Source of the DNA: Spinellus fusiger
Taxonomy: Eukaryota > Mucoromycota > Mucoromycetes > Mucorales > Phycomycetaceae
Direction of reading: 5' to 3'
Assembly (NCBI GenBank): GCA_025094145.1
Contig: JALLLS010000007.1
Location: 248,001-312,000, forward strand
DNA length: 64,000 nucleotides
The translations under genes and the position numbers were made by a program. Within the stretch, counting starts at the first letter, position 1; every line of letters starts with the position of its first letter. The notes below the pieces were generated by a model. The model was not told where the DNA came from. It saw nothing but the letters and a program-made list of their open reading frames with translations, and made no database searches. This document shows, piece after piece, positions 10,469 to 22,181 of the stretch.

Positions 10469-13168
10469 ATGAAGTTTACACCTAGTGTTGTACCGAAACA
10501 TGTTGTGCTGTCAGATGTCAGCAAGAAGGTCCATATGACTTTTGAAGACTTAGAAATGACACTCCCCGAGACCCATGAAGAAAAACTGGACAAAAAAGAC
10601 AAGACAGCCAAAAAGGACAAGAAGGACAAGACAGCCAAAAAGGATAAGAAGGACAAAAAAAAAAAGAACATACTGGGGAAACGACCCGTTTCTGATGTAC
10701 CAGCTACAGTACAAGAAAGTCCAGTGGCAAAGAAAAGACACCATGCAGCTCATGATCCACCCACAAAGAACAAGACCACAGTGGCTTCTGTCTTTGTACT
10801 TACGCCTGAGCCTACACCCGAGCCTACACCTACACCTACACCCGAGCCTACACCTATACTCGACACTAAACAAAGGCCCAAGGCTAAAACTTCTTCATCA
10901 TCTTCATCATCCTACAGTGAGTTCATAGACAGTGCATACACTCTTTCCAACTAACGAACAAACTCCTCCTCTCTTTATCTCACCCTCTACACCTTTATCA
11001 GACATCAAGAAACCAGCAACACAATTGATAGTAAAGAGAAACAACACAAAGGCATCCACAGATCCCGCTGATATACTTGAAAGAGTGAAAGAAAACAGAA
11101 AGAGGAAACGTCTTGCTAAGCTGGCCAAAAAGAACATCAACGGCACCACAGTAAGTACCCATGGCCATTGATAGATAGATGTATATTATTATTATTATTA
11201 CTATTGTTATTACTATGACTATGACTATGACTATGACTATTACTATTACTATTACTATTACTATTATGACTATGACTATGACTATGACTATGACTATTAT
11301 TTTTGACTCAAGTCTCTAGGTAAAAGTCCCTACTCTTGTATTGAAACTGCAAGAACTAAAGACAAAGATGCCCATCAAGAGCATCCGCCAATTCATCACC
11401 TACTGCCTCACAGAAGCAGCCACCCCCTGTTGGGGCTCTATTCTCAACAAGAGCCGTGTCCAACATGTCCTCCTTGTCTTTGCTCAGGGCCTGGATGTCA
11501 CCTATTTCGGTGTAGAACAACAGCGTCAGAATGTCCCTCATGCTTTGGCCTTGTCAGAGATCAGTGACAATGCCATCGGAAAGGCCTCTATGCCCTTCTT
11601 TGCCCGCCAATTCAGTCATATGCTTGTGAGCAAGCTGTCGGGAGAAAAGGGAAAGATTGCCTCTCCTATTTCGGAGCTGCTTCAATGCGATGTAAGCATG
11701 TCAGAAAAACATAAACTAGTGCAGTCAAAGTGGGATCGTAAGTCAGAGGTAGCATGGTGTCTGCGTATTGACAAGAGAGATAGGGTCTCTTGAACACAAG
11801 CACAATATGAAGGAGTACTATGTGATGACATTGGATCAACTCAGAGCAGCCGAGTACCCTATTCCGTCTTTTCTTGATGCTACAGCGACACTGCCAGATG
11901 GGTGGAAAGAGACAAGACCAGCCAAGACTCCTACCAAAGAGAAGAAACTGATTGCTGTGGATTGTGAGATGGTAATATCAGGTTGTGCTGGGTCATCATA
12001 GATCACTGACCGGATGGCACTACATAGGTGTTGACAGCGAGTGGAAGTGCTCTTGCTCGTGTGACTCTTATTGATGAAGGTAAACACAAGAGGGAGAGAA
12101 GCACACTGACACTGTATCAGACGGCACCGTGCTTCTTGATGAGGTCGTCAAACCCGATGAACCTGTCATGGACTATCTAACCCATTACAGTGGCATCACA
12201 CCCGAAATCCTTGCCAATGCCCACTGCTCTTTCACCCGTGCTCAGAAACACATCCGTAAAATAGTAGATCACAACACACTTTTGATTGGACACAGTTTAG
12301 ACAATGATCTCAAGGCCATGAAACTGGCCCATCCTTACTGTGCAGACACCTCTCTTTTGTTTGACCATTTCAGAGGTCCTCCTTACCGTCCTGGTCTCAA
12401 GATGCTCACCCGCCGATTCTTACAGCGTGACATCCAAGAACAGAATGAAAACACAGTAGGCCATGACTCTGCGGAAGATGCCCGTGCTACTCTGGATCTG
12501 TTCAAGTTGAAGCTAGAACGCGGTCCTGAGTTTGGTGTGTATTCTAAAAAGACAGAGCTGATCTTTGATCGACTGCGCAAGTTTGATCCTCCAAAGACAG
12601 GAGCTATTCTGGAGAGTGCACAGGTCAACAACCGGCTGTTAGGTGCTACTGTGGGCAGTGGCTATGTACGGTGCGAGAATGATGAGGCATTGGTGGGGGA
12701 GATTGTCGAGAAGATCAAGACAACCCATTTTGTACTGTCTCAGTTCCGTAGTCTGCAGCAGGGACAGGATGTGCAGGATGAAGAAGCAGTGCCCAGTGTT
12801 ATTCCAGACGCCATGTCAGCTTCTCATGAGATTGCTGCTAAATTGACTCGCTTTGATGGATTGTTCAAGGAGATGTATGAGAAGTTACCTTGTTCTACTG
12901 CTATTGTGGTGATGGGTGGGTCGGGAGAAGTCTCCAGATACAAAGAGTGAGTGCATGTGTGTCCATGGTATAGAGCCTGGGATCTAATAGAAGTGGCATT
13001 AGGTTAATGGCGAAATCACGACGCTACCATGAGTTGTATTTAGCAAAGGGTATTCCAAAGACTGATATTCCTGAGGAGCATGTATGGACTCCCAAAGATC
13101 AAAAGACATTGTTAGGTGAATGTGCCAAAGCCAAACTATGCAGTACCTTCTTTACTATTAAACAATAA
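10469..13168 (+). CDS. REX1: RNA exonuclease 1 (Rex1/REXO1-like, DEDDh)
   Basis: 3'-5' RNA exonuclease of the DEDD (RNase D/T) superfamily. Yeast Rex1 trims 5S rRNA, tRNA and snoRNA 3' ends in the nucleus. Exons 10469-10916, 11002-11150, 11320-11691, 11780-11971, 12028-12079, 12121-12946, 13003-13168; 734 residues. Exonuclease motifs: Exo I AVDCEM|V (D and E, split by an intron between M and V), then ARVTLIDE; Exo II LIGHSLDNDLKAMKLAHP; Exo III GHDSAEDARATLDL (catalytic His and Asp). The N-terminus is a Lys-rich repeat (KKDKTAKKDKKDKTAKKD), likely nuclear/nucleolar targeting, followed by PEPTPEPTPTP repeats and a Ser run. The start of exon 4 is uncertain by a few residues because several AGs lie together. 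One intron holds an ACTATG/ACTATT repeat. Confidence 0.92.
11186..11304. repeat. (ACTATG)n/(ACTATT)n repeat in REX1 intron
   Basis: Hexamer tract of ACTATG and ACTATT units in the intron 11151-11319, flanked by ATT trinucleotides. It ends about 15 bp before the acceptor at 11319. Confidence 0.85.
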
Positions 13169-13388
13169 TTAGACGGCCTATAAGAAGGAGGTCTTTTTTG
13201 TGAATACATATTATATTACAATGAGTTTGTAGGTATAGATAGGATGGATAGTATTATGAGTGTATTTTCCATGTCTCTACACTACGGCCACACTACAGCC
13301 AGAATAGACCAAGCTCAATCACCTGTCTTTTATATTCCGCCAATAATGCCTCTATCTTTTAATAGTGCTGGGGTCGACACCTCTTCTA

Positions 13389-14768
13389 CACACCAGGAGA
13401 TCTCTCTGGCTTTTAGGCGGGGATATCTCCCTTTTACGTCCAAATATTTCTTGCCTTTATGGAACTGTATTTAAAAATCAAAAGGTTTGCAAGTATCTGT
13501 AATAAAGGGCACTGTGGTTATCAACAGGACCACTAGAGAGATGAATTTGTAGTGGGTTGGTCTCTAGCAGGGACGACAAAATAGAGTATTAGTACAAAGG
13601 CTAGTCTAGGGAAATCAAAGAAAGTGCATGAACAGGAACACAACACACAATTTGATCACAACGGGTAACTAGGCAACTGTTCTTTAAGCAATTCTTTTCT
13701 TTCTAGAATGTTGTTGTAGTCTGCATTACTTTGGTAGTTCTGATTAAGCAAATGACTTGTGAAAATTCGATTTGTTCTCTTCTGCTCAGATATTAATACC
13801 TGCCAACCACACCGTCTGTTGTTCTTCATAACTTCTACCCTCTTTAACTTGTTTGTCTTTGTCTGGCATAAGAGCCAACAGTTGTGATCTGGTGAGTATA
13901 TGTTTATTATGTCTGACATGTTAGTCAGTTTCTATTTTATATTCTTTTACTATAATAAACCCAGTGAATCCGTTAAAAAGACAAAGGCAAGAAGAAGGTG
14001 CCAGTACAAGGGTAATACGATACACACAGAGTACATTAATACATCTCAAACTCATTATTTTTACTATTATTTTATTAGTGAGAAGGGGTATTGGCACCTA
14101 AAAGGATTGGAGTACGATCCTACCAAGCTGCCTGTAATTGCTTATGACACAGGAATGAAAGGAAAGGATGCTGCCAAGTTTAAAGGTCATTGTGTTGGTT
14201 TGACGAGAGTTTTATATTAATCATTGAGAAAAGAGACAAATGGGTGTAAATCTTCTTGTGGTTGATGTTGATAAGTTTCGAACATCAAAGGTGAACATGA
14301 TTGACCTCTCACCCAATATGAAAAGGTCTTCTAGCAGTTACTCTGTTTTATTTTTGTTCTCAAGATCTGCCACACTTATAACACAAATAACCTCACTGAG
14401 GTATTAGTAAATTTCAACAGTATCCACGCTAGCCAAGGTTGCAGAATTGTTTGGAACAGGGATGTGAATACATCAAAGAATATCTATACAATTGCAGAAG
14501 AGGTCTTAAAGGGTCTCCATCAACCAGCTCCATTCTGTAGAAAAGAATAGATATTCTTATTTGTATTTATAGTATACTATATCGCCACATCGAAAGTGGT
14601 TTCCTCTGTGATTTATATATCTACGGGTAGATCTACATAATAATCTTTATTTAAAAACTAACATGAATACACCTCAATTTATTTTCATTCCTTTTCAAAT
14701 CGATTTTTCATTTCTTAGAAATTATATTTCGACTATTTCCTTCTATATCCTAAAGATCTTTAAGTGTG
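13389..14768 (+). mobile_element. Fanzor-carrying TA-flanked element, copy A (1380 bp)
   Basis: Left end CACACCAGGAGATCTCTCTGG at 13389 preceded by TA (13387-13388). Right end is the complement of CACACTTAAAGATCTTTAGG, followed by TA (14769-14770). The inner left end (ctggcttttaggcggggata and AAATCAAAAGGTTTGCAAGTATC) matches the L-ends of copies B, C, E, F and G. The inner right end matches the R-ends of B-E. The middle (about 13500-13980) is unlike other copies and contains an unexplained minus-strand 87-codon ORF (13656-13919). From about 13990 the Fanzor remnant begins. Confidence 0.85.
13990..14550 (+). pseudogene. Fanzor (TnpB-like) C-terminal remnant, copy A
   Basis: Reads RRCQYKG..., then EKGYWHLKGLEYDPTKLPV, IAYDTGMKGKDAAKFKGH, VGLTRVLY, then (stops and frame changes) LLVVDVDKFRTSK. 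An apparent intron (GTGAAC...CAAG) is followed by ICHTYNTNNLTEVLVNF, NSIHASQGCRIVWNRDVN, TSKNIYTIAEEVLKG, APFCRKE and TAG at 14548-14550. This is the RuvC-II / zinc-ribbon / RuvC-III order of TnpB and Fanzor nucleases: the RDVNxSKN motif holds the third RuvC Asp. Damage: the RuvC-II Glu (VDEF in copy B) is Lys here, one Cys of the second CxxC is Ser, and stop codons interrupt it. The N-terminal half is missing. Confidence 0.75.
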
Positions 14769-14864
14769 TAGCCTATAGAATACACAATAACTACAGTTCT
14801 CTTTCTCTCTACAAGATAGAGATACAAAAGAAGAGAATAAGCCAAGGATAACCCACCCACCCAT

Positions 14865-14956
14865 AAATAATAGATACATAGTAGACACATAGTAGACACA
14901 TAGTAGACACATAGTAGATACATAGTAGATACATAGTAGATACATAGTAGATACAT
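14865..14956. repeat. 10-bp tandem repeat (acatagtaga)n upstream of TRP2
   Basis: About nine copies of a 10-nt unit alternating acatagtagac and acatagtagat between copy A and the TRP2 promoter. Confidence 0.88.
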
Positions 14957-15107
14957 TCCATATGGACTGCCTGCACACCCTCTTCTGCTCCTCACAAAGA
15001 GGTATCACCACTGCCACTTTAGAAGAGCTTACTTATTTCGTGAGTCTGTTCTCTTTTCATTCGCTCTTCGGTGTTAAACACGAGTACAAATGAAAGCGAT
15101 AAGTGGG

Positions 15108-15114
15108 TGAGTCA
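15108..15114 (+). promoter_or_regulatory. Gcn4/Cpc1-type site (TGAGTCA)
   Basis: Perfect TGAGTCA core (followed by C) 125 bp upstream of the TRP2 start codon. Fungal Gcn4/CPC1 bZIP factors bind TGA(C/G)TCA to induce amino-acid biosynthesis genes under starvation, and TRP genes are known targets. Site use here is inferred from position and match only. Confidence 0.6.
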
Positions 15115-15238
15115 CAGTTCATACAGCGACAGACAGACAGATGGACAGACAGACGAACAGATCTGCAAGAAATCCACATCTTCATAGTAATTTGTTTCTC
15201 TTTCTTTCTCTCTTTTCTTTCTCTTATAACTACTGCAC

Positions 15239-17102
15239 ATGGCTCTCCAATTAAAACCTACACTTGAACAGGTCCAGGCGATTGTTCAGTCTGGACAAGG
15301 AAACACTATCCCTATCTATGCTGAACTGGAGGCTGATCTTTTGACGCCCGTGTCTGCCTATCTCAAAGTGGCAGATAAATGCGACTATTCCTTTTTATTT
15401 GAATCTGTAGAAGGGGGAGAGACAGTGGGTCGTTATTCCTTCATTGGCTCAGGTAAATCTTCTTTCTTTCTTTCTTTGCTTGGAAGAAAATAGTAATCCT
15501 CTGGGTATCATGAAACTCACCTACTACTGTGTATTGATACCTAATCTATGCATATCATAGATCCCTATAAACTCATCAAGGTGGGTCCCAACGAGGCAAT
15601 CCAAGGAGATCCTCTGTTAGCCATTGAGAAAGAGATGGAGTCAATTCGATATGTTAAATTACCCGAATTGCCTGAATTCACTGGTAAGTTGTATCTGGAT
15701 GTTCTTCTAATGACTGTAGACGATGCTAATCCATGGACTTTTTCTTTTCTTTTCTTTTTTCTCTTCATAAATAGGTGGTGCTGTAGGCTACATTGGATTC
15801 GAGTGCTTTGAATATTTTGAGCCAACAATCAAGGGTGAATTAAAAGATCCCTTTGGCATTCCAGATGCCCTTTTCATGATGTGCGATACCATTGTTATCT
15901 TTGATCGCGTCCGTCATATCGTCAAGGTTGTATCCCACTACCGAAACGACACCACAGATCCTGAAATGATTGCCCGAGAATACCTCAAGGCCTCTGAGGA
16001 AATAGAATGCACCCTGTCCCTCTTGAACGAAGACACCATTCCCTCTGTGCCCCAAGGCCCTGTTACCCTCAACCATCAAGCAGTATCGAATGTAGGCAAA
16101 GAGGGCTACATGAACTTTGTCACTTCTCTCAAGCACCATATCAAAGAGGGCAATATCTTCCAAACGGTTCCTAGCCAACGTCTTGCCCGCCCCACGTCCA
16201 TTCATCCCTTTAATGTGTATCGCCACTTGCGTTCTCTGAATCCCTCGCCTTACATGTTCTATGTGACACTCAAGGACTTTACTCTTGTGGGGGCTTCTCC
16301 TGAAATGCTAACCAAAGTACAAGACCGGGTGGTGTATACACATCCTATTGCCGGTACTCGTAAGCGTGGAAAGAACAGTGAGGAAGACAAGGCATTGGCA
16401 GAGGATCTGTTGCGGGATCCTAAAGAGCGTGCAGAACATGTCATGTTGGTGGATTTAGGACGCAATGACATTAACCGTGTGTGTGAACCTACTTCTGTTA
16501 AAGTGGATAAGTTGATGGAAGTAGAGTATTACTCTCATGTCATGCATATCGTGTCCAATGTGTCTGGAGTATTAAGAAAGGACAAGACACCTTTTGATGC
16601 CTTTCGATCTATTTTTCCAGCAGGCACTGTCTCGGGTGCACCCAAGATTAAGGCTGTTGAGCTTATTCGTGAACTAGAGAAAGAGAAAAGAGGTGTTTAT
16701 GCAGGGTAAGTGCATTCGTATATAACAAGTGTATGGTTTGGAGGACTCTGTAGATCTATCATTAGAGATTAACTTATGGGGACTATAGAGCGGTAGGCCA
16801 TTTTGACTACTCTGGAGATTTGAACACATGTATTGCTATTCGTACAATGCTGTTCAAAGACAATATTGCTTATTTACAAGGTAAGTACAGTAGAAAAAAA
16901 GTCTTATACAAAGGAAATAAATAGACACACCAGATTTCTTTTTATTGATCCCAACCTATTCTATTTATTTCTCTTTACAGCGGGAGGCGGTATTGTATAT
17001 GACTCTGTAGAGGAAGACGAGTACCAAGAAACAATAAACAAGATGGGCTCCAATCTCGCTACAATTGAACAGTGCGAGCAGAAATCGTATAAGAAACAAT
17101 AA
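15239..17102 (+). CDS. TRP2: Anthranilate synthase component I
   Basis: First committed step of tryptophan synthesis: chorismate plus glutamine (ammonia supplied by a TrpG-type partner) gives anthranilate and pyruvate; cytosolic. Exons 15239-15452, 15561-15683, 15775-16705, 16789-16880, 16981-17102; 493 residues, close to the fungal norm. Anth_synt_I N-terminal domain: [20 protein letters not shown] and [11 protein letters not shown]; the LLESxx-type Trp feedback site is represented by FLFESVEGG. Chorismate-binding domain: [69 protein letters not shown]. All catalytic motifs appear intact. A TGAGTCA site lies 125 bp upstream. Convergent with HID1, whose stop lies 84 bp away. Confidence 0.97.
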
Positions 17103-17185
17103 ACAAACCCACAAACTATAGACCCTCTTTTTCTTTTTTTTTCTTTTCATTATTGGAAAACAAGACTACATTACATTACACTACA

Positions 17186-20100
17186 CTACACTACTGGGCT
17201 CAAGGAAGAGGCAGTAGAAGAAAATGGGGCCTCGGGTGGTTTCTGCTGTTTGATTTGGAACAACTTAACAAATGTACCGTTCCAAGGGCCATACGTGTGC
17301 ATGGAGGACATATACGTCTGGCCCCATAACATACTTCTAAACCAAATAACAAGCGCCTCATTCCATTGGAAGGGATGCACTATGGGTGGTGTGAGTGATG
17401 GTGGTGGAAGCACACCTTGTAGGCATTGTTGGTGCAGCATTTCAAGAATCTGATGTTCTGATACAGGTGATGATGGTTGCTGGTGGGCACATAGGGCACC
17501 TACTTGAGGTGCTAAATGTTCAATCATAGTAAACACAGGTGAAAAACTAAGGCCATCATGCCAACTCTGTAACTGGGGGAAGAAAGGAAGAAAAAAAGGC
17601 AAACCATTAGTACCAAGAGTCTCTTATCGAGCAACGGGATTACCCATGCTTGACTAGGTGTAAAACTATGTTTTGTCGTTGCAATGAGACTACTGTAGGA
17701 GACTGTGGAGGAAATACTTTCGTTTTGGTGAAGGTGAGAGGAAGAAGTGGTGGTGGGCTTTTCATGGGCTGACTCGAGTTTTTTGCCTTTGGATTTCTCA
17801 GACAGAGCATCTGAAGGTACCAACAAGACATTCTCCCTGGCTTCTTCTCCTAATCCAGTCTCGTATCCACCTGTAGAGAGAATCTTACCAAGGGTTCTTT
17901 GTGAGGATAAAGAAGAAGAAGAAGGAAATCCCGTTATTAGATGATCTTGTGTGTCTTTTTTTGCCTGTTGTAACCTTTCTATTTCAGCAAGTCCATTCTC
18001 CAGTGTTAAGCTCTTTAGGTTTTCAAAAGTGGTGTGTTTGCGTATAAGAGCATAGATAAAGTTCAGATTATCTGTACAGCATTTGAATTAATAATATATA
18101 TATATAATAATAATAATAATAAAAAAGAACACATCAATATAAGCAAAACTACCTTTGTAATTGCTCTGGATAATATTATTAAAGGCCTCCAAAAGATATT
18201 CCACCAGACGATAGTTGGTCTCATCTGCAAAAATGAATCCAGGTGCAGAGATAGAACCAAATAAGGCTGTTAGTTTGCTGGAAGAAGTAGAGGATAGATT
18301 GGTAACATGTGCTGATATGTTTGTCACAGTTAACACCAAAGCAGGATAGAGAGTCGAAAGATGCCCTCGAGAAGTAGCAATCATTGTAAAGATAGACTGG
18401 GAGAAGTATAAGGATGGAATGGTCAATTGAATGACTATTGACTTACAATCAAGAGAAAGTCAGCATAGGATCCACGAAAGAGGGGAATTCGGATAGCAAT
18501 AGGTAGGGAAATATGGTTTTCAAAAGGTTTGTTGAGCTTCACTCCAAACATGGGCTCAGAAGAAAGAGTTTGTAGTATAAAAGCACACATGCGCACAACA
18601 CCCACTTGAGCTGATACACCAGACAATGTCAGAATAGAATATGAGTAGGATAATTTTCTTTTTCTTTACTAATGTCATTCTGATACATGCCTAGATTCAA
18701 CTTGTTCTCCATGCCATGGTAGATCAATACGATCATCAAATCAAGTGCCCTTTCTGTATCCATAAGGTAGGTTCTAAACCTCTAATTGCAGTGGTCTTCA
18801 GATGGTTGCTGTTTTCTCATTCTCTTTCTATCCTTTTATTTATATATCTCACCTTATTGGTCTCTAATAACTTCCAACATAGCATGATCATCTCAATATG
18901 ACATTTTATTCTCTTGGTAGGTCCAGGAAAATAACTGTTGTTGGTCTTTTATATATTTATATATATATATGTATATATATGTATCTCTTGAGCTATTACA
19001 AAGTAGATCCGTAGAGTTACCTGCATAGGGTGGCTAAGAATCCGATAAATGCCATCAATCAAGAATTGAAAGTCTTGAGTACGATGTAACTTTGATAGGT
19101 AGTATCTAAAGATATTGTTAGACATATCCATACATGCCTCATTCTCTGGCTGCATGGACACTAAGTCTGGGGTCTCTACAGTCTTCTTCGATGTGCTTGG
19201 TTCATTTGGACATGGAAGATAGGTTGGCTTAGGAGAACAATAGTCTGTAATCACCAACAAAGTTCTTAAAGACATGGAAACCAACTGTTCCCTTGTATCA
19301 GTAAACATGACATGATTGTAAGGCACACCCCATCCCATTGGGTTAAATTTGCAAGCAGTATTCAATAGACTGCATAACAGGGCAAGTACCACTTTTCGAT
19401 TTGTGCTGGTCACAATAAAATGAAGCCACATATCCTCCTTGGTAATTACATGAGAAGGAGAATTATACATTGCCTTTGATAGAAGAACAAGTAAAAGACG
19501 AAGGACTTCATTTCTGCAGGCATCATTGTCTCTGTACGAACCAATTGGAATAGAAGAACCTACTCCTGTCTCCCATATAACATAATTTACACATGTCTCT
19601 TTCGTAGCCATGGTAGGTGGCAGTGAGAATCCAGCCAAGAAAAGACACTCAAGTGTCACTGCATAAATGTCAGCCAAAGTAACCTTTGAACTTTTCATCT
19701 TCTTACAGGTCATCATAACATGCGCTCTTGGTGGTAATATGTCACATTGGATATCCTCCTCCTCCTGATAGTTTAACAAAGAGAAATACAAGAAATAATA
19801 TTCTTAGCACTGTTTTTTTTCTTCTTTTTCTTCTTCGTTTTGCTTAGTTTACATTTCTCTTCTTTTCCATGGACTCCCCTTCTGCGGATCTCGGAGTCCA
19901 GAAGTACTGAGTCTCCCACTCTCCGCCATCAGGACTCTCAAACACAAAGGGCATTATGCGTGTTAATACACGACAGCAATTCAATAGATAAAGTACACTA
20001 TTTTGTGCAAAGAGAAAGTTGGGGTGGTGTACTATAGATTCCATCTGTTCCAACACCTTTTATATGTATGGAACGCTGGATTAGAAACCATCATCATAAC

Positions 20101-20446
20101 TCAACCTTACTTTGTCTATCAAGGTCTCAATGTTCTCAATAGCGGTGGTTTGTGCTCTACGGATATCTGTTGCTCCCACAAGAGAGAATACATCGTCGAT
20201 GGATTCTGGTAGAGTCCAAAACTAGTCGCTGTAGTGAATACTACGCACATACCAGGGAGGTGACACCTACAAGCGACCAGTAATCGTCTGCATCTACAGG
20301 AATGTTCTATGATCGCACCGAAAGAAAGGTGCGTCAACGTCGTGCCGGCCGAAATCTTCATAATAGTAGCTGGCATTACGTACTCTTTCTTCAAATAGGC
20401 GGAAAACTCCCTTTCGAAATGCTAATTTACTATCGGTGGCTCCCAT
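17186..20446 (-). CDS. HID1: HID1-domain protein (Golgi/dense-core-vesicle factor)
   Basis: Eleven exons, minus strand: 20384-20446, 20271-20306, 20111-20221, 19853-20056, 19021-19764, 18853-18945, 18670-18781, 18447-18610, 18153-18396, 17644-18071, 17186-17572; 861 residues, all junctions in frame. The N-terminus MGATDSKLAFRKGVFRLFEE has the MGxTDSKLxFRK signature; Gly2 is a likely N-myristoylation site. Further conserved blocks: FWTLPESIDDVFSLVGATDI, ICxLNTACKFNPMGWGVPYN, LHRTQDFQFLIDGIYRIL, MFGVKLNKPF, NYRLVEYLLEAFNNIIQ, LNFIYALIRKH and the C-terminal WxxGQTYMSS...KLFQI. Animal HID1 is a peripheral Golgi protein needed for secretory granule and trans-Golgi sorting. The fungal role is less known. 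A Tc1 remnant sits 148 bp upstream of the start. Confidence 0.94.
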
Positions 20447-20593
20447 GACAATGATTAAGCCAGATGACAAGTCCTTTCTGGGCCTTGAGTGCTGCTGCTG
20501 ATGTGACGTCATTTGTATTTGCATCTCAGTCGCTTTGTGGATTTGAATATCAACTTGTGGGTTCCATTTGGCCTCGTTAATAAACACATAATA

Positions 20594-21680
20594 CAGTCAC
20601 ACAACATTAGAAAGTATACGATTTTTATTTTTTTTGAAATCCTGAAAAAAAAATATGCTTCACGGATATAAATGTTATGGCCTCAAAACACATACTAATG
20701 ACTTCAAATTCAACAAAAAGTTAGTTTAACATATTGTCTATAGTAATATATATATAAAAGTTTTTATTTAATACTTTGTTGGGCCACCTGTATGGCAGCT
20801 AGCCTCATCTTCTTGGAATATAAAGTCCCTGTCCTCCTTCTCATTCAATTCAATGAACCATGGCAGAAAGTTCTCTGCCAAAATGTTGACGTATACGTCC
20901 TGATTTACAGTGCCATCAATAAAGACCAAAGACCCAAATCCACCTGCCCAGAAACAGCTCCAGATCATTATGCTACCTTTCCCTCATTTGGTTGTAGGTA
21001 CACTATGAGCAGCCTTATACCTCTCTCTGATCTTTCGAATTACTCTGTCTCCTCCCTGGTAACCCTCTACTTCAGACCGTGACTCATCAGACCATACAAT
21101 GCATCTCCAGTCCTCAGGAGTCCAATTGACCCGTTCCTTCGCCCAACGAAGTCTTTTCTTCATGTTTTTTCTTCGGATAACCTTGGCTTGTGTGCTGTGA
21201 AGTAGGAACCAAACTCAATCTGATGTATTCATTTGATGAATATTGCTCTACAGATGATTATCTCATGTGCCTTAAGTTCCAAACTTATGAAGTTATAGGA
21301 GGCCAATGGGTTGCCTTTTAGAATGGTCAAGTCGTCTGAGGTTTCTCTCATTGAGTTTTTTTTAGTGTACCAGAACTAGTTCTTGGTAGAGGTGTACCAT
21401 TAGTCTTGATTCTACTAATGATCTTTTGGACAGTAGACTTGCTAATGCCAACGACCTTTGAAGTGCTACTCATAGAGTAATTTTATTTTATTTTTAAGCC
21501 ATTAAACACCCTATTACTCTCTTTCTTCAAGCTTATTATAAACACTTGAGTTTATAGTTGAGGATTCTGCCTTTGACATTTGAGATTGTTTAATGGAATG
21601 TGATTCTCTGGTAAAAAGAAGAATCATGTTTAAAAATGTATAAATTAGGGGGTCGTATACTTTCTAATGTTGTGTGACTG
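20594..21680 (-). mobile_element. Tc1 element, internally deleted (DD only)
   Basis: Perfect 28-bp terminal inverted repeats starting CAGTCACACAACATTAGAAA at 20594 and its complement ending at 21680, flanked by TA at 20592-20593 and 21681-21682; 1087 bp. The minus-strand transposase is degraded. An HTH trace (SKVVGISKSTVQKIISRIK) lies near 21400-21480, IVWSDESRSEV holds the first Asp near 21090, and FQEDEASCH the second near 20800. The frame then ends at GPTKY just inside the left TIR. The third catalytic residue (Glu) and its helix are absent, so this is a non-autonomous derivative. The ends differ from the Tc1 element at 8670-10032. Confidence 0.92.
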
Positions 21681-21682
21681 TA

Positions 21683-22181
21683 TAAGAATCGTAAAGCTAG
21701 AGAATACTCTATCGGTGGCCCTGTCTAAAATTTGACAGTACCTCAATAGGTGCTCTTTAATTATTAAAGACATATTATGTACAGTATTTTCACCAGAGAT
21801 TAGGATGAGTCTGATTTTATTATTATCATTATTATCATTGTTGGAAATAGGGAGACCTGGTCACCTATTTTGGGAGAACCTATTGTAGTAATATCATATA
21901 TGTGTAATGTAGAATAGCATGAATAGAGGGAATAGATGTACCCTTTACATCTTTGAGAAATATACCTTATAATTCCAAACAGTACACCTTTTTTTTTGCT
22001 TAAGGATTCAGAACTAGATTATCGTTATTTCAACCTCACTTCTTTCTGAATACATTTATCTTAATTTTATACCAACACTCCTCTATAGGGCTCATAAAGG
22101 GTAAGGTGGAATTAATAGTAGTTTATAGTCGTGTCTGTTAATACTATCCACTACAAAATGAGAATTGATTAATGGAATATT
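21683..22181. other. AT-rich intergenic gap
   Basis: Between the Tc1 remnant and Fanzor-element copy G. I see no gene or RNA, only short TTATTA runs near 21820-21840. Confidence 0.5.

Noticed and set aside
14865..14956. CRISPR-like or regulatory array upstream of TRP2
   Set aside because: Tandem 10-bp repeats without unique spacers and in non-conserved sequence; treated as a minisatellite.
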